Below are positions 34,641 to 43,439 of a stretch of 64,000 bases of DNA, one piece after another. The DNA is from Kaistella gelatinilytica (GTDB lineage: Bacteria > Bacteroidota > Bacteroidia > Flavobacteriales > Weeksellaceae). Where the stretch lies: NCBI RefSeq assembly GCF_015679325.1, contig NZ_JADPVI010000001.1:1-64000 (forward strand). Direction: 5' to 3'. A model generated the notes under the pieces. It did not search any database. It was not told the DNA's origin and was given only the letters and a program-made list of their open reading frames with translations. How positions within the stretch are numbered: position 1 is the stretch's first letter; each line of letters begins with the position of its first letter. Position numbers and translations under genes: made by a program.

Positions 34641-37600
34641 ATGGCAAATTTAGAGAATAATAACGATAACGAAAATAAAAAATCTGTCCCAGAAAATATT
34701 GGCGATAAGATTCAGCATACTGCGGAAAATGTGAGCGAAAAAGTGCAGGAAACTGTAAAAGAAGCTTCACAACTCGCCTCAGATACCATTCATCATCCTT
34801 TAGAAACAGCAAAAGAATTTGGTGAACAGGCAGCAAAAGATGTTACCAATTACAAGTGGTGGGCAAAATTGTTACTTGTTATTTTCTGGCTGGTTCTTTT
34901 TCTCGTCGGGTCTTTTTTTCTCCTTGTAAGTTTACCGTCTACCAAAAACTGGGCAGCTCATAAGGTGATTGAAAAACTCAATAAAGATCTAAAGTCCCAA
35001 ATGTCTTTCGAAAGTGTGGAGGTGAGTTATTTTGGAGATATTCATATTCATAATGTTGCCGTAAAAGATTACAAGAATTTTCAGTTTTTAAAAGCAAAGG
35101 AATTATACGCAGATTCTAATTGGTTTTCTATCATCAGCAACTCAAGAAATTTGCAGTTCCAGTCTTTATCTTTAAAGAATCTTGACTTAAAAGTGATCAC
35201 TTATAAAGGGGACAGTATTTCTAATTTTATTCGTTTCGTCGATCTTTTCAATACGCCTTCTCCAACGGTCAAAAAAGAACCTTTTCAGTTAAAATCCCGT
35301 GTTTATATTACCGATTCAAAAGTAAGCATCATCAACCAAAATACCGATGGTGAGGCTGGAAAATGGATGACCGCAACACATGTCAATTTAATTGTACCCG
35401 AATTAAAAGTCGTCGGATCTGACGTAACAGCGAAAATAAATAACATGCGCTTTATCACGGAAAGATGGGGCAAAAAGCACATTGTTGATACTTTTTCTGC
35501 AGATCTTGCACTCACTCATCAATATTTGTCTTTACAGGATTTAACGTTGAATACCGATCATTCTTTATTGCAGGGAAATATCAAATTTAATTTGAATAAT
35601 GGTTCCTGGGCTAATTTTGCAGACCGTGTTCGCTGGGATATGATGATGAAGCCGGGAAGTCAGATCAGCGGGTACGACATCAGTTATTTTGCGACGAACT
35701 GGGACAATTACAAACCGATCAATATTTCGGGCACGATGACAGGTCCTTTGAACCGTTTTTATCTGGATAATTTTCTCGTGAGAAATTCAAAAGTAAATAT
35801 TCGCACAGAAACGATGAAGGTTTCTAATATTTTAAAAGGCAACTTCCAGATTGAAACCAATTCTCTTTCCACGGATCTCACTTATGTAGATTTAAAGGAT
35901 ATGATGCCGACTTTCATTTCCTCGAAGATGAAAAATTTCGCTGATGAATTTGGAAGATTAAAATATAAGGGTGCAGTAAGAGTAACTCCGAAAGAGGTTT
36001 TCGTTCCGAAAGCAAATTTAATTACCGGGATTGGACAGGCAAAAATCACGAATTTTTATCTGACCGACTACAGTTCTCCTTTACCGAAATATCGAGGTTA
36101 TGCAGAAGTTAATGATTTGAACACTTCAGTCATTACGAAAAATAAGCAGGTTGGTTTGATCTCCGGAAAATTCAATTTGCAGGGCGAAAGTTTCGATGTG
36201 AACACGATGAGGTTGAAAACACGGTCTCAAATTTCAAAAATTGAAATTCTTAATAAAGAAATTAATAATATTTATTTAGATGGATTTCTCGATCACAAAA
36301 CGTACAAAGGAATTGTAAACGTAAACGATGAGCAGGCTAAAGCAAACATCAATGGATTTATCGATTTCCGTACGAAAAAACTGGCTGCAGATATTGTAGC
36401 AGATGTTCAGTATTTAAATCTCAATTATTTTACGGGTGGGAAAGGAACTCAGATTGTAAGCGGTTTGGTCAACGGAAAAATTGCGATGACGAATCTGAAT
36501 GATCTAAACTTAGATGCTGATCTGCAAAATGTGACTTTTACCAATGCTGCGCAGAAATTTTTGATCCCAAATGCTAAAGTAAAAGCTTTTTTCGAAAATG
36601 GAAACCGAATAGTTTCTGTTGATGCTCCGGAAGCGGTAAATGGGCAGATTTCAGGACGTTTTAATCTGGAAGATCTAGCTGGAATGATCCAGAACGGAAT
36701 TGGAAAAGTTCTTGTTGGTCCGCCTCCGAGAAAATTATACCGCGGACAGAATTTCACGATGAATTTTGACGTTAAACAAGGATTGGTAAGCTATTTTGAA
36801 CCAAACCTGCAAATTCCAAAAGGTGCTTCAATTAACGGTTCCTACGACGGAAATTCGAATAATTTGATCCTGAATGTTGATGCGCAGACTTTGAAATATG
36901 TCATGACCAAAAAAGAGGAGATCACAGATGCTGATCAAGCCTTAGCAAAAGCAAATCCTGCTTATAAAATTACAGAACGCAACAAAGTTACGCGAGACAG
37001 CGCCATGATCGACAGTTTGATGGTCAGAATTAATACCGCAGATCTCGATAAACAAATTTTCGCAAAAGTCAATAGAATAGAGTACAATAAAAATATTTTA
37101 AAGGATATTACTCTAAGCGGAAGGAACGAAAATAACAAGATTCTGCATATTGCAACCGCTTTCAAATTAGGTTCTCCAGAAGATGAAATAAAACAAACGC
37201 TGAAGGATTACGCTGTAAACCTTAATCAATCGACGAATGCTGCAGGTGATTACGTTTTCCGTTTTGAGCCGACAACAGTTACTTTTAGAAATGTCGCGTG
37301 GAGTGTCGATACCAATCCGGAGTTGAACCATTCGATCACTTACAGGAAAAATACAGGCGATTTTTTGATCCAGAATCTGCGAATTTACTCCGATGAAAGT
37401 GAATTGTTTCTGAAAGAATCCATTTTTAAATCGGCAAAAGATTTCTCCGCAAAAGGCGAACTAAAAAATGTTCAAATCGCAAAAGTACTGGCTTTAACAG
37501 GAAGCGATAATGGAATGGATATCAAAGGAGTTGCGAATGGAACTTTTGACATAAAGAAGGACCAAAATAATCTGGAACCGCTCATCGATTTAGATATTAC

Positions 37601-39422
37601 CAATATTTTGATGAATGGAAAAGACATGGGAAATGTCATGATCTCGGCGAAGAAAAGCGCTGTTCCGAACGTTTTCGATTTAGAAGCGAAAGTGGTTTCC
37701 GCCGGAATCATCGGAAACAATGACCTTGTCTTGAAGGGAACCATTAATAATAATACGGCATCACCAACATTAAATCTGGTTGCAGATATGAACGATTTCG
37801 ATCTACAGTTTGCGCAGGAATTTGTGAAAGGCGTTTTCGGAAATCTTCGTGGAAAAGCTTCCGGAGCCTTAAAAATTTCAGGTAAATTAAATGATATTGA
37901 TTATAGTGGTGACATCGCGATGAAAGGTTTGGGCTTAAAATTAAATTTCACAGGCGTTGATTATTCTTTTGATGACACCGTGGTTTCATTGTCGAAAGGT
38001 TTGGCTATTCTCAATGATATTGGTGTAAAAGACGGCAGATCAAATTCAAAAGGTTCAATTTCCGGAGCGATTCAGTTTGAAACTTTGTCTTCAATGGGGG
38101 TCAATTTAGTCATGCGGGCCGATAATTTAATGTTGCTGAATACCACTCAAAAAGATCTCGATCTCTTTTGGGGAAGAGTTTACGGGACAGGAACGCTTTA
38201 CGTCGATGGACCTGTTTCTGCGCTGAATATTTCTACGCCCGAAATGCGGGCATTGAACAATAGTGTATTTACTTTCAACTCTAATTCAACTTCGAATGTG
38301 GAAGAATTTAAAATGCTGAGATTTTTGAAACGGGATGAAGCAGGAGTTGTGAGTGTGGAAGATAAGAAACGGTCGAACGCTAATTTAAATGTAGATTTTA
38401 CGCTCTCTGTCGATAAAGGGACCACGGTAAACGTTTTGGTTGGAGATGATATCGGTGATATTTCAGTTCGTGGGAATTCTGATAAACTTCGCTTTTTAAT
38501 GAGCAGATCCGGATCGATCACCATGTCGGGCGACTATTTTGTGGATAACGGAACTTTTGTATCGAAAGCGATTTTGAACAGAACTTTCCAGATCTCCAAA
38601 GGAAGCAGTATTCGTTGGGATGGAGATCCGATCTCTCCTGATCTGAATATTGATGCCACTTATTTGAGAACCGTTACGAATGCAGGTCAATATTTAAACA
38701 TGGGAAGTCTGCAACCGATTAATGTATTGCTCACGACAAAAATTACGCAAACCCTCAATAATCCGAAGATTGAACTGGGCGTTTCTGCGCAAGATGTCTC
38801 TTCTAATTTAAAGGAGACGCTGGCTGAAAAAATGAGCAACGAAGACGAAAAAATCATTCAGTTTGGTTCGGTACTCGTGATGAACAGTTTCAATGTGGGC
38901 AATTCTGCTTTTGATATTAATCTTGGAAATTTTGCAGAGAGTTCCGGTTACAATATGCTTTTCAAACAGTTGGGTTCTGTATTAAATAACATCAGCAATG
39001 AATTTCAGGTCGATCTTAATTATTTGAACGGAGACACTGGTTCCAATACTGGTAACCGTGCAAATGCAAGTGTGAGTTTTCTATTGTCACCGAGAGTAAA
39101 AGTAAAAACAGGTTTAGGAATACCAATTTCCAAATCGGACAATACCAACGCGGATTATCTTTCAGGAGAAGGAATTGTAGAATACGACTGGTCCAAAAAA
39201 AATGATGGAACCCGTTTATTACGAGCATATTCCAAACCTACAAACATCGGTTTAAACGGAACTGCTGCCGGTAATGCAAGTTCTAATCAAAGTTATGGAG
39301 TTGGTGTTGTGTATAGTAAAAGTTTCAATACTATCTTTAAAAGAAAGCAAAAGGATAAAAAAAATGTTGCTGAAAAACCTTTAATTAAAAGAGATTCTGT
39401 TAAAAATGATACAATAAAATAA
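34641..39422 (+). CDS. tamB: translocation and assembly module protein TamB (DUF490)
   Basis: 1593 residues from ATG 34641; longer upstream starts run antisense through tsaD and are less likely. A 70-residue acidic cytoplasmic tail and a TM helix (about 75-98: LLLVIFWLVLFLVGSFFLL) precede a very long beta-helical periplasmic region. The C-terminal DUF490 domain is present near 1200-1560, with FLMSRSGSITMSGDYFVDNG and NLGNFAESSGYNMLFKQLG-like segments (in part: SSGYNMLFKQLG). TamB-like proteins bridge inner and outer membrane and move phospholipids or support outer membrane protein assembly. The TsaD/TamB divergent arrangement is, as far as I recall, usual in this bacterial group. Confidence 0.95.
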   Translation: MANLENNNDNENKKSVPENIGDKIQHTAENVSEKVQETVKEASQLASDTIHHPLETAKEFGEQAAKDVTNYKWWAKLLLVIFWLVLFLVGSFFLLVSLPSTKNWAAHKVIEKLNKDLKSQMSFESVEVSYFGDIHIHNVAVKDYKNFQFLKAKELYADSNWFSIISNSRNLQFQSLSLKNLDLKVITYKGDSISNFIRFVDLFNTPSPTVKKEPFQLKSRVYITDSKVSIINQNTDGEAGKWMTATHVNLIVPELKVVGSDVTAKINNMRFITERWGKKHIVDTFSADLALTHQYLSLQDLTLNTDHSLLQGNIKFNLNNGSWANFADRVRWDMMMKPGSQISGYDISYFATNWDNYKPINISGTMTGPLNRFYLDNFLVRNSKVNIRTETMKVSNILKGNFQIETNSLSTDLTYVDLKDMMPTFISSKMKNFADEFGRLKYKGAVRVTPKEVFVPKANLITGIGQAKITNFYLTDYSSPLPKYRGYAEVNDLNTSVITKNKQVGLISGKFNLQGESFDVNTMRLKTRSQISKIEILNKEINNIYLDGFLDHKTYKGIVNVNDEQAKANINGFIDFRTKKLAADIVADVQYLNLNYFTGGKGTQIVSGLVNGKIAMTNLNDLNLDADLQNVTFTNAAQKFLIPNAKVKAFFENGNRIVSVDAPEAVNGQISGRFNLEDLAGMIQNGIGKVLVGPPPRKLYRGQNFTMNFDVKQGLVSYFEPNLQIPKGASINGSYDGNSNNLILNVDAQTLKYVMTKKEEITDADQALAKANPAYKITERNKVTRDSAMIDSLMVRINTADLDKQIFAKVNRIEYNKNILKDITLSGRNENNKILHIATAFKLGSPEDEIKQTLKDYAVNLNQSTNAAGDYVFRFEPTTVTFRNVAWSVDTNPELNHSITYRKNTGDFLIQNLRIYSDESELFLKESIFKSAKDFSAKGELKNVQIAKVLALTGSDNGMDIKGVANGTFDIKKDQNNLEPLIDLDITNILMNGKDMGNVMISAKKSAVPNVFDLEAKVVSAGIIGNNDLVLKGTINNNTASPTLNLVADMNDFDLQFAQEFVKGVFGNLRGKASGALKISGKLNDIDYSGDIAMKGLGLKLNFTGVDYSFDDTVVSLSKGLAILNDIGVKDGRSNSKGSISGAIQFETLSSMGVNLVMRADNLMLLNTTQKDLDLFWGRVYGTGTLYVDGPVSALNISTPEMRALNNSVFTFNSNSTSNVEEFKMLRFLKRDEAGVVSVEDKKRSNANLNVDFTLSVDKGTTVNVLVGDDIGDISVRGNSDKLRFLMSRSGSITMSGDYFVDNGTFVSKAILNRTFQISKGSSIRWDGDPISPDLNIDATYLRTVTNAGQYLNMGSLQPINVLLTTKITQTLNNPKIELGVSAQDVSSNLKETLAEKMSNEDEKIIQFGSVLVMNSFNVGNSAFDINLGNFAESSGYNMLFKQLGSVLNNISNEFQVDLNYLNGDTGSNTGNRANASVSFLLSPRVKVKTGLGIPISKSDNTNADYLSGEGIVEYDWSKKNDGTRLLRAYSKPTNIGLNGTAAGNASSNQSYGVGVVYSKSFNTIFKRKQKDKKNVAEKPLIKRDSVKNDTIK
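34645..34652 (-). promoter_or_regulatory. candidate -7 element of the tsaD promoter
   Basis: On the minus strand this reads TAAATTTG, matching the Bacteroidota TAnnTTTG -7 consensus, 8 nt upstream of the tsaD start. No convincing -33 TTG was found 19-21 nt upstream. Transcription would start within a few nt of the tsaD ATG, giving a very short leader. It lies inside the first codons of tamB. Confidence 0.35.
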
Positions 39423-39501
39423 GGATTTTATCAGAAAAGTATTTGTTTAAGTTAAAAATTGTTAATATTAACCTAAAATTTTTAGTTTTAATATTTTTTC
39501 G

Positions 39502-39509
39502 TAAATTTG
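39502..39509 (+). promoter_or_regulatory. -7 promoter element upstream of the Lrp/AsnC gene
   Basis: TAAATTTG matches the TAnnTTTG -7 consensus. The Lrp start ATG (39552) lies 42 nt downstream, leaving a leader of about 35 nt. The -33 region (about 39480) is T-rich without an exact TTG. This also argues against the longer start at 39507, which would lie within the promoter. Confidence 0.5.
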
Positions 39510-39551
39510 CAAAAATATAGACGTAGTATTATCAATTATATAAAATTTAAA

Positions 39552-40022
39552 ATGAATTATCAATTAGACGAAATAGATAAAAAAATCCTTGATTTTTTAG
39601 TAGAAAACACAAGAATGCCTTTCACAGAAATCGCTAAACAAATGGACGTTTCTGCGGGAACTATTCACGTGAGAGTGAAAAAGATGGAAGATGCAGGAAT
39701 CATTTTAGGTTCTTCTTTAACCATTGATTATGGAAAATTAGATTACCATTTCACAGCTTTCATCGGTATCCTCTTAACCAAATCGAATCGTACGCAGGAA
39801 GTTTTGAAAGAATTGACCACAATTCCAAATGTGATCGAAGCAAGTGTAATTTCTGGAAAATACAATATCTTCTGTAAGATCAGAGCGAAAAATACCGAAG
39901 ACGCAAAAAGAATCATTTATCAGATCGATGATATTCAGGATGTGATGAGAACAGAAAGTATGATCTCTATGGAAGAATATATTTCTGACAAAAACAGATT
40001 GATCGACGCAGTTTCTATCTAA
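39552..40022 (+). CDS. Lrp/AsnC family transcriptional regulator
   Basis: 156 residues from the ATG chosen here (MNYQLDEIDKKILDFL). The alternative start at 39507 adds 15 residues overlapping the likely promoter. The N-terminal HTH (about 6-55: TEIAKQMDVSAGTIHVRVKKME) is followed by a C-terminal RAM/ligand-binding domain (about 66-145: AFIGILLTKSN, VIEASVISGKYNIFCKI). These regulators sense amino acids and form octamers. A strong terminator follows 25 nt after the stop. The target is not evident from neighbours. Confidence 0.93.
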   Translation: MNYQLDEIDKKILDFLVENTRMPFTEIAKQMDVSAGTIHVRVKKMEDAGIILGSSLTIDYGKLDYHFTAFIGILLTKSNRTQEVLKELTTIPNVIEASVISGKYNIFCKIRAKNTEDAKRIIYQIDDIQDVMRTESMISMEEYISDKNRLIDAVSI

Positions 40023-40046
40023 AAGACTGATTTATATCAACTTTAT

Positions 40047-40079
40047 AAAAAACTTTCGGATTCTTTCGAAAGTTTTTTT
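40047..40079 (+). terminator. Rho-independent terminator after the Lrp/AsnC gene
   Basis: Stem AAAAAACTTTCG / CGAAAGTTTTTT with loop GATTCTTT, followed by a T-run. It lies 25 nt after the stop codon and before the next gene's start (40092). The A-run on the other side makes it potentially bidirectional, but no minus-strand gene is near. Confidence 0.8.
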
Positions 40080-40091
40080 AATTTTACCAAT

Positions 40092-40466
40092 ATGGACGAA
40101 AATTTTAAGAACGAAGATCCCAAAAAAGACATGGGTTTCATTTTGTCATTAGGTGCTTTACTGTTATTTTCTTTAATGGGAATGGGTATTGATACTGATG
40201 AATTTTTACAGCGCGCCGAGCTGCACATTCCAATGAACTACTTTTTCGTTATCTTCGGCGTCGATCTTTTGATGATCGTCGGGATTATCCTCATTTTCTT
40301 TTACAGAAAAGTGGGTATTTTCCTTTTTCCCGTAGCTGTTTTAGCACATTACATGTTGCATAATTACTATTTAAATACCTTTCTTTACACCGATGTTACG
40401 AATTTATTTCTTTTCATATCGGTAGGTTTATTAGCCTTTATTCCGAAATGGCAATTTTTTAAATAA
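40092..40466 (+). CDS. four-TM membrane protein of unknown function
   Basis: 124 residues with an acidic N-terminus (KNEDPKKD) then four hydrophobic helices (about 15-33, 48-72, 75-92 and 98-118). Conserved-looking HMLHNYYLN between helices 3 and 4. Family not recognised. It is 9 nt upstream of the Rrf2 regulator gene, suggesting an operon, and so may be related to nitrosative/oxidative stress, but this is only positional. Confidence 0.65.
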   Translation: MDENFKNEDPKKDMGFILSLGALLLFSLMGMGIDTDEFLQRAELHIPMNYFFVIFGVDLLMIVGIILIFFYRKVGIFLFPVAVLAHYMLHNYYLNTFLYTDVTNLFLFISVGLLAFIPKWQFFK

Positions 40467-40474
40467 TTCTAAAA

Positions 40475-40906
40475 ATGTTTTCAAAAGCCTGCGAGTACGC
40501 CATCAAAGCAACTATTTATATTGCCCAACAAAGCCATCAGCAGAAGCGTGTGAACGTGAAAGAAGTTTCTAGATCCGTAAATGCTCCCGAAGCTTTTACC
40601 GCAAAGATCTTGCAGCAATTGTGTCGGGAAAATATTTTAGATTCGATCCGTGGGAAACAGGGTGGTTTTACCTTCGATATTACAAAGCAGAAAAGCACCA
40701 AGATCTTTGATCTCGTCCATATTATAGATGGTGATGGGATTTTTACCAATTGTGGTTTAGGTTTACACAAATGTTCTGCAGATAATCCCTGTCCTGTGCA
40801 TGATGATTTCAAGATCGTGAGAGAAAATTTAGTTGCAATGACGCAAAAATATTCGTTCTACGATCTGGCCATTAAGACTGAAAATGGCTTGGCCTGGCTG
40901 AAATAG
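40475..40906 (+). CDS. Rrf2 family transcriptional regulator (NsrR/IscR-like)
   Basis: 143 residues. The winged HTH (about 1-65: CEYAIKATIYIAQ, VNAPEAFTAKILQQL, IRGKQGGFTF) and a three-cysteine cluster C93, C100, C106 (in CGLGLHKCSADNPCPVH) fit Rrf2 regulators that carry a [2Fe-2S] or [4Fe-4S] cluster as NO/redox sensor. The next plus-strand gene, ric, repairs Fe-S clusters damaged by NO, so regulation of ric is likely. Distinguishing NsrR from IscR is not possible from sequence alone. Confidence 0.9.
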   Translation: MFSKACEYAIKATIYIAQQSHQQKRVNVKEVSRSVNAPEAFTAKILQQLCRENILDSIRGKQGGFTFDITKQKSTKIFDLVHIIDGDGIFTNCGLGLHKCSADNPCPVHDDFKIVRENLVAMTQKYSFYDLAIKTENGLAWLK

Positions 40907-40996
40907 TTTTCTGTTTCTACAAAGTAATTTTCCAAATAAATCTTTTTTAAAAATAAAATTCAACGATAAAATTTTTACAATTTTAAATAGGATAAA

Positions 40997-41028
40997 TTTG
41001 TCCGAATTAAAAATATGTCTTACATTTG
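40997..41028 (+). promoter_or_regulatory. Bacteroidota promoter of ric
   Basis: TTTG at 40997-41000 and TACATTTG at 41021-41028, separated by 20 nt, match the -33 TTTG / -7 TAnnTTTG consensus of Bacteroidota sigma factor. The ric start at 41055 gives a leader of about 20 nt. The best promoter match in the window. An Rrf2 regulator encoded just upstream may bind here. Confidence 0.75.
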
Positions 41029-41054
41029 TAGTATAATTTAAAATCACATACGAC

Positions 41055-41768
41055 ATGTTAACGAAAGAAAGAACAATAGGTGAAATGGTTGCCGAAGATT
41101 TCAAAGCAGCTGAAGTATTTAGAAAATATAAAATAGATTTTTGCTGCAAAGGAAACAGAACCATCGAAGAAGCTTGCGAAAACAAGAAATTTAAGGTGGA
41201 AGACGTTTACAAAGATCTGGAAAATCTCTCCAATCAGAAATCAAATGAGATCGATTTCAATTCCTGGCCTTTAGATCTTTTAGCGGATTATGTAGAAAAA
41301 ACGCACCATAAATATGTTGAAGAGAAAACTGCGGTTTTGCTAGTCTATCTCAATAAATTATGCAAAGTTCACGGTGACAGACATCCGGAATTGTTTGAGA
41401 TCAATAACCTTTTCTCAGAAAGTGCGAAAGATTTAGGCGCTCACATGAAGAAAGAAGAATTGATCCTGTTCCCTTTCATTAAAAGAATGGTCGCTGCAAA
41501 AGCAAAAGGGGAAAATGTAGATAAACCTCATTTTGGAAGTGTCGAAAATCCAGTAGCGATGATGAAACACGAACATACCGTTGAAGGTGACCGTTTCGTA
41601 AAAATTGCAGAGTTGACCAACAACTACCAGTTCCCGGAAGACGCTTGTGGAACGTATCAGGTAACCTATAAAATGTTAGAAGATTTCGAAAACGATCTTC
41701 ATAAACACATCCACTTAGAGAATAATATTCTATTTCCAAAAGCTATCGAATTAGAAAAAACTTTTTAA
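41055..41768 (+). CDS. ric: iron-sulfur cluster repair di-iron protein (Ric/YtfE/ScdA)
   Basis: 237 residues. The N-terminal DUF542 domain has the IDFCCKGN motif (Cys30-Cys31). The C-terminal hemerythrin-like domain supplies His/Glu ligands: THHKYVEE, HGDRHPEL, LGAHMKKEEL, MMKHEHTVEGDRF and LHKHIHLENNILFP. It repairs Fe-S clusters damaged by nitric oxide or peroxide. Upstream promoter and Rrf2 regulator fit that role. Followed by a 12-bp terminator hairpin (41795-41823). Confidence 0.96.
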   Translation: MLTKERTIGEMVAEDFKAAEVFRKYKIDFCCKGNRTIEEACENKKFKVEDVYKDLENLSNQKSNEIDFNSWPLDLLADYVEKTHHKYVEEKTAVLLVYLNKLCKVHGDRHPELFEINNLFSESAKDLGAHMKKEELILFPFIKRMVAAKAKGENVDKPHFGSVENPVAMMKHEHTVEGDRFVKIAELTNNYQFPEDACGTYQVTYKMLEDFENDLHKHIHLENNILFPKAIELEKTF

Positions 41769-41794
41769 ACTAAATTTTCTGTTTTTTTACGGAG

Positions 41795-41823
41795 ATCCAT
41801 TTCAAATTTATTTTGAAGTGGAT
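41795..41823. terminator. bidirectional terminator between ric and the CLC gene
   Basis: A 12-bp stem ATCCATTTCAAA / TTTGAAGTGGAT (one G-T wobble) with a 5-nt loop lies 27 nt after the ric stop. It is flanked by T-rich sequence (GTTTTTTTA upstream, TTCTATTTTA downstream), so it may serve both converging genes. Confidence 0.75.
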
Positions 41824-41834
41824 TTCTATTTTAT

Positions 41835-41970
41835 AATCACAAAAGTCACAAAAGGATTATGGGAAAATGGGTAGAAAAAAGTTCACAAATTCATACGACA
41901 GTTTTTGTGTACTATTATCCGGCATCAATTTAAACTTTTTGCAAAGTGAGCTTTTGTGACTTTTGTGATT
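41835..41970. repeat. perfect 20-bp inverted repeat with 96-nt spacer
   Basis: Arms AATCACAAAAGTCACAAAAG (41835-41854) and CTTTTGTGACTTTTGTGATT (41951-41970) are exact reverse complements. The 96-nt spacer has no open frame. It lies between the ric terminator and the CLC gene stop (41994). Arm-like words (CTTTTGTGAC) recur at 30225-30240. It may be a small MITE-like element or a long stem in the CLC 3' end. Confidence 0.7.
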
Positions 41971-41993
41971 TAAAAATTTTTTAGTCTAATTTT

Positions 41994-43271
41994 TTAGTTG
42001 GAGGTTTTTGAGTTCAGATAGAAATCGTACGTGTAAACATTGTAAGGCAAGATCAGTTTTGAGATTGCAAAGGAAATCAAACAGCAGATCAAAATTGGGA
42101 TAAATAAAACGTAACCATCGGGCAGAAGATTGCAAATTAAAACTACGGAAGTAAATGGCGCATAAAGAGAGGCGGACAAGGTTGCAGCCGCGCCGATCAA
42201 AGCAAAATTGATTGGAATTAAATGCATTCCAAAATAATTATTACCGAAGAAAGCTACCATTAAACCTAAGAAAGCTCCGGCAACAATACTTGGTGCGAAA
42301 ACACCACCATCGCCTCCTGCTCCTAAAGTTAAAGAAGATGCTAAAGGTTTTAAAACCGCAACTGTCAAAAGAAAAAAGATGGGAATAGTCGCTGAGGTTG
42401 AAGTTTCATGCAAAATTTCTCGTAAACCGTGGTAACTGTCGCCATATAAACTTGGGAAGAAGAAGATCATAATTCCAACTGCGATCGCGCCCAGATTTAC
42501 ACGGATAAAATTATTAGAAATATTGGCAAAAAGTCTTTTCATTCGTGTCACCAAAAGCGTGAAGTAAACCGATAGTACGCCGCCCAAAATACTCAAAACA
42601 ATAAAGAAAGGAATTGCAGAATACGTCCATTCTGTGACAGAATGTGTTAGTATCGTTTCAGAATCGAAAAGTTCGATGAAAACCCAGCTTACCAGAGCAG
42701 AAGCCGTACAAGCGATGACCAATGATTTTCGCATTTTTCTGGCGATGACTTCTAAGGCAAATAAAAATCCTGCGAGCGGACTTGTAAATAAAATGGCAAC
42801 TCCGGCAACAACTCCGGCACAAATTAATTCGCGTTTATACATTCGTGCTGAAAATTCTTTTTCATAGGCATAATTCCCTAGAGTAGCGGTTGCGACTACG
42901 GTAGAAACTTCTACGCCCGTTGATCCACCAAAAATAACGGTAAGAAAACCATTGATAAAATGCGAAGGAATTTTGAAGAAAGGTAAATGATCTTTTCGCT
43001 GATCCAGGGTTTTGTAGATCTCTGTAATTCCTTTATTTTTTCTGTTTTGAAAAAGATATTTCCTTGAAAAGTAAATAGCCGTAATTCCGATGGAAGGTAA
43101 AATAATGAAGAGCGCCGTGTAACCGGAATTAACAGCATTGAAGAAACGGTGTTCAAAATATTCGGTGAGATGTTTCAGCGTGAAAGCCAGCAACGCACTT
43201 CCCAAACCAACCATTGCAGCAGCAACGATGAGCCGAAAATAATGTTGGGTAACGATTTTTGTTCTTTCCAA
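41994..43271 (-). CDS. CLC-type chloride channel / H+/Cl- antiporter
   Basis: 425 residues with about 10-11 hydrophobic helices. Family motifs: GGSTGVEVSTVVATATLG (the GxEGP-like region, here with a Glu at GVEVS), LAGFLFALEVIARK (helix F/G), and GAGGDGGVFAPSIVAGAFLG (GGxFxP). It lacks the C-terminal CBS pair. CLC proteins carry Cl- and, in most bacteria, exchange it for H+. Activity (channel or antiporter) depends on residues I cannot place exactly. Monocistronic with convergent neighbours. Confidence 0.92.
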   Translation of the reverse strand: MERTKIVTQHYFRLIVAAAMVGLGSALLAFTLKHLTEYFEHRFFNAVNSGYTALFIILPSIGITAIYFSRKYLFQNRKNKGITEIYKTLDQRKDHLPFFKIPSHFINGFLTVIFGGSTGVEVSTVVATATLGNYAYEKEFSARMYKRELICAGVVAGVAILFTSPLAGFLFALEVIARKMRKSLVIACTASALVSWVFIELFDSETILTHSVTEWTYSAIPFFIVLSILGGVLSVYFTLLVTRMKRLFANISNNFIRVNLGAIAVGIMIFFFPSLYGDSYHGLREILHETSTSATIPIFFLLTVAVLKPLASSLTLGAGGDGGVFAPSIVAGAFLGLMVAFFGNNYFGMHLIPINFALIGAAATLSASLYAPFTSVVLICNLLPDGYVLFIPILICCLISFAISKLILPYNVYTYDFYLNSKTSN

Positions 43272-43439
43272 GGGGTACCTTTAAGATAATGTTGAGCAGA
43301 ATTTAAACCTTTAAATCTGCAGTTTTCAATATGAAGTGTAAAACTTAGCAGGTTAAAATTTCAATGTTGCAAATTTAATAAAACTTAGATTATTTGAGTT
43401 AAATCAATTTCATTAAAAAAAAGGAATCAAAAATCAGTC

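Noticed and set aside
41835-41970. CRISPR array reading of the repeated CACAAAAG words
   Set aside because: Only two copies in inverted orientation, with no regular spacers. No other CRISPR-like array was seen in the window.
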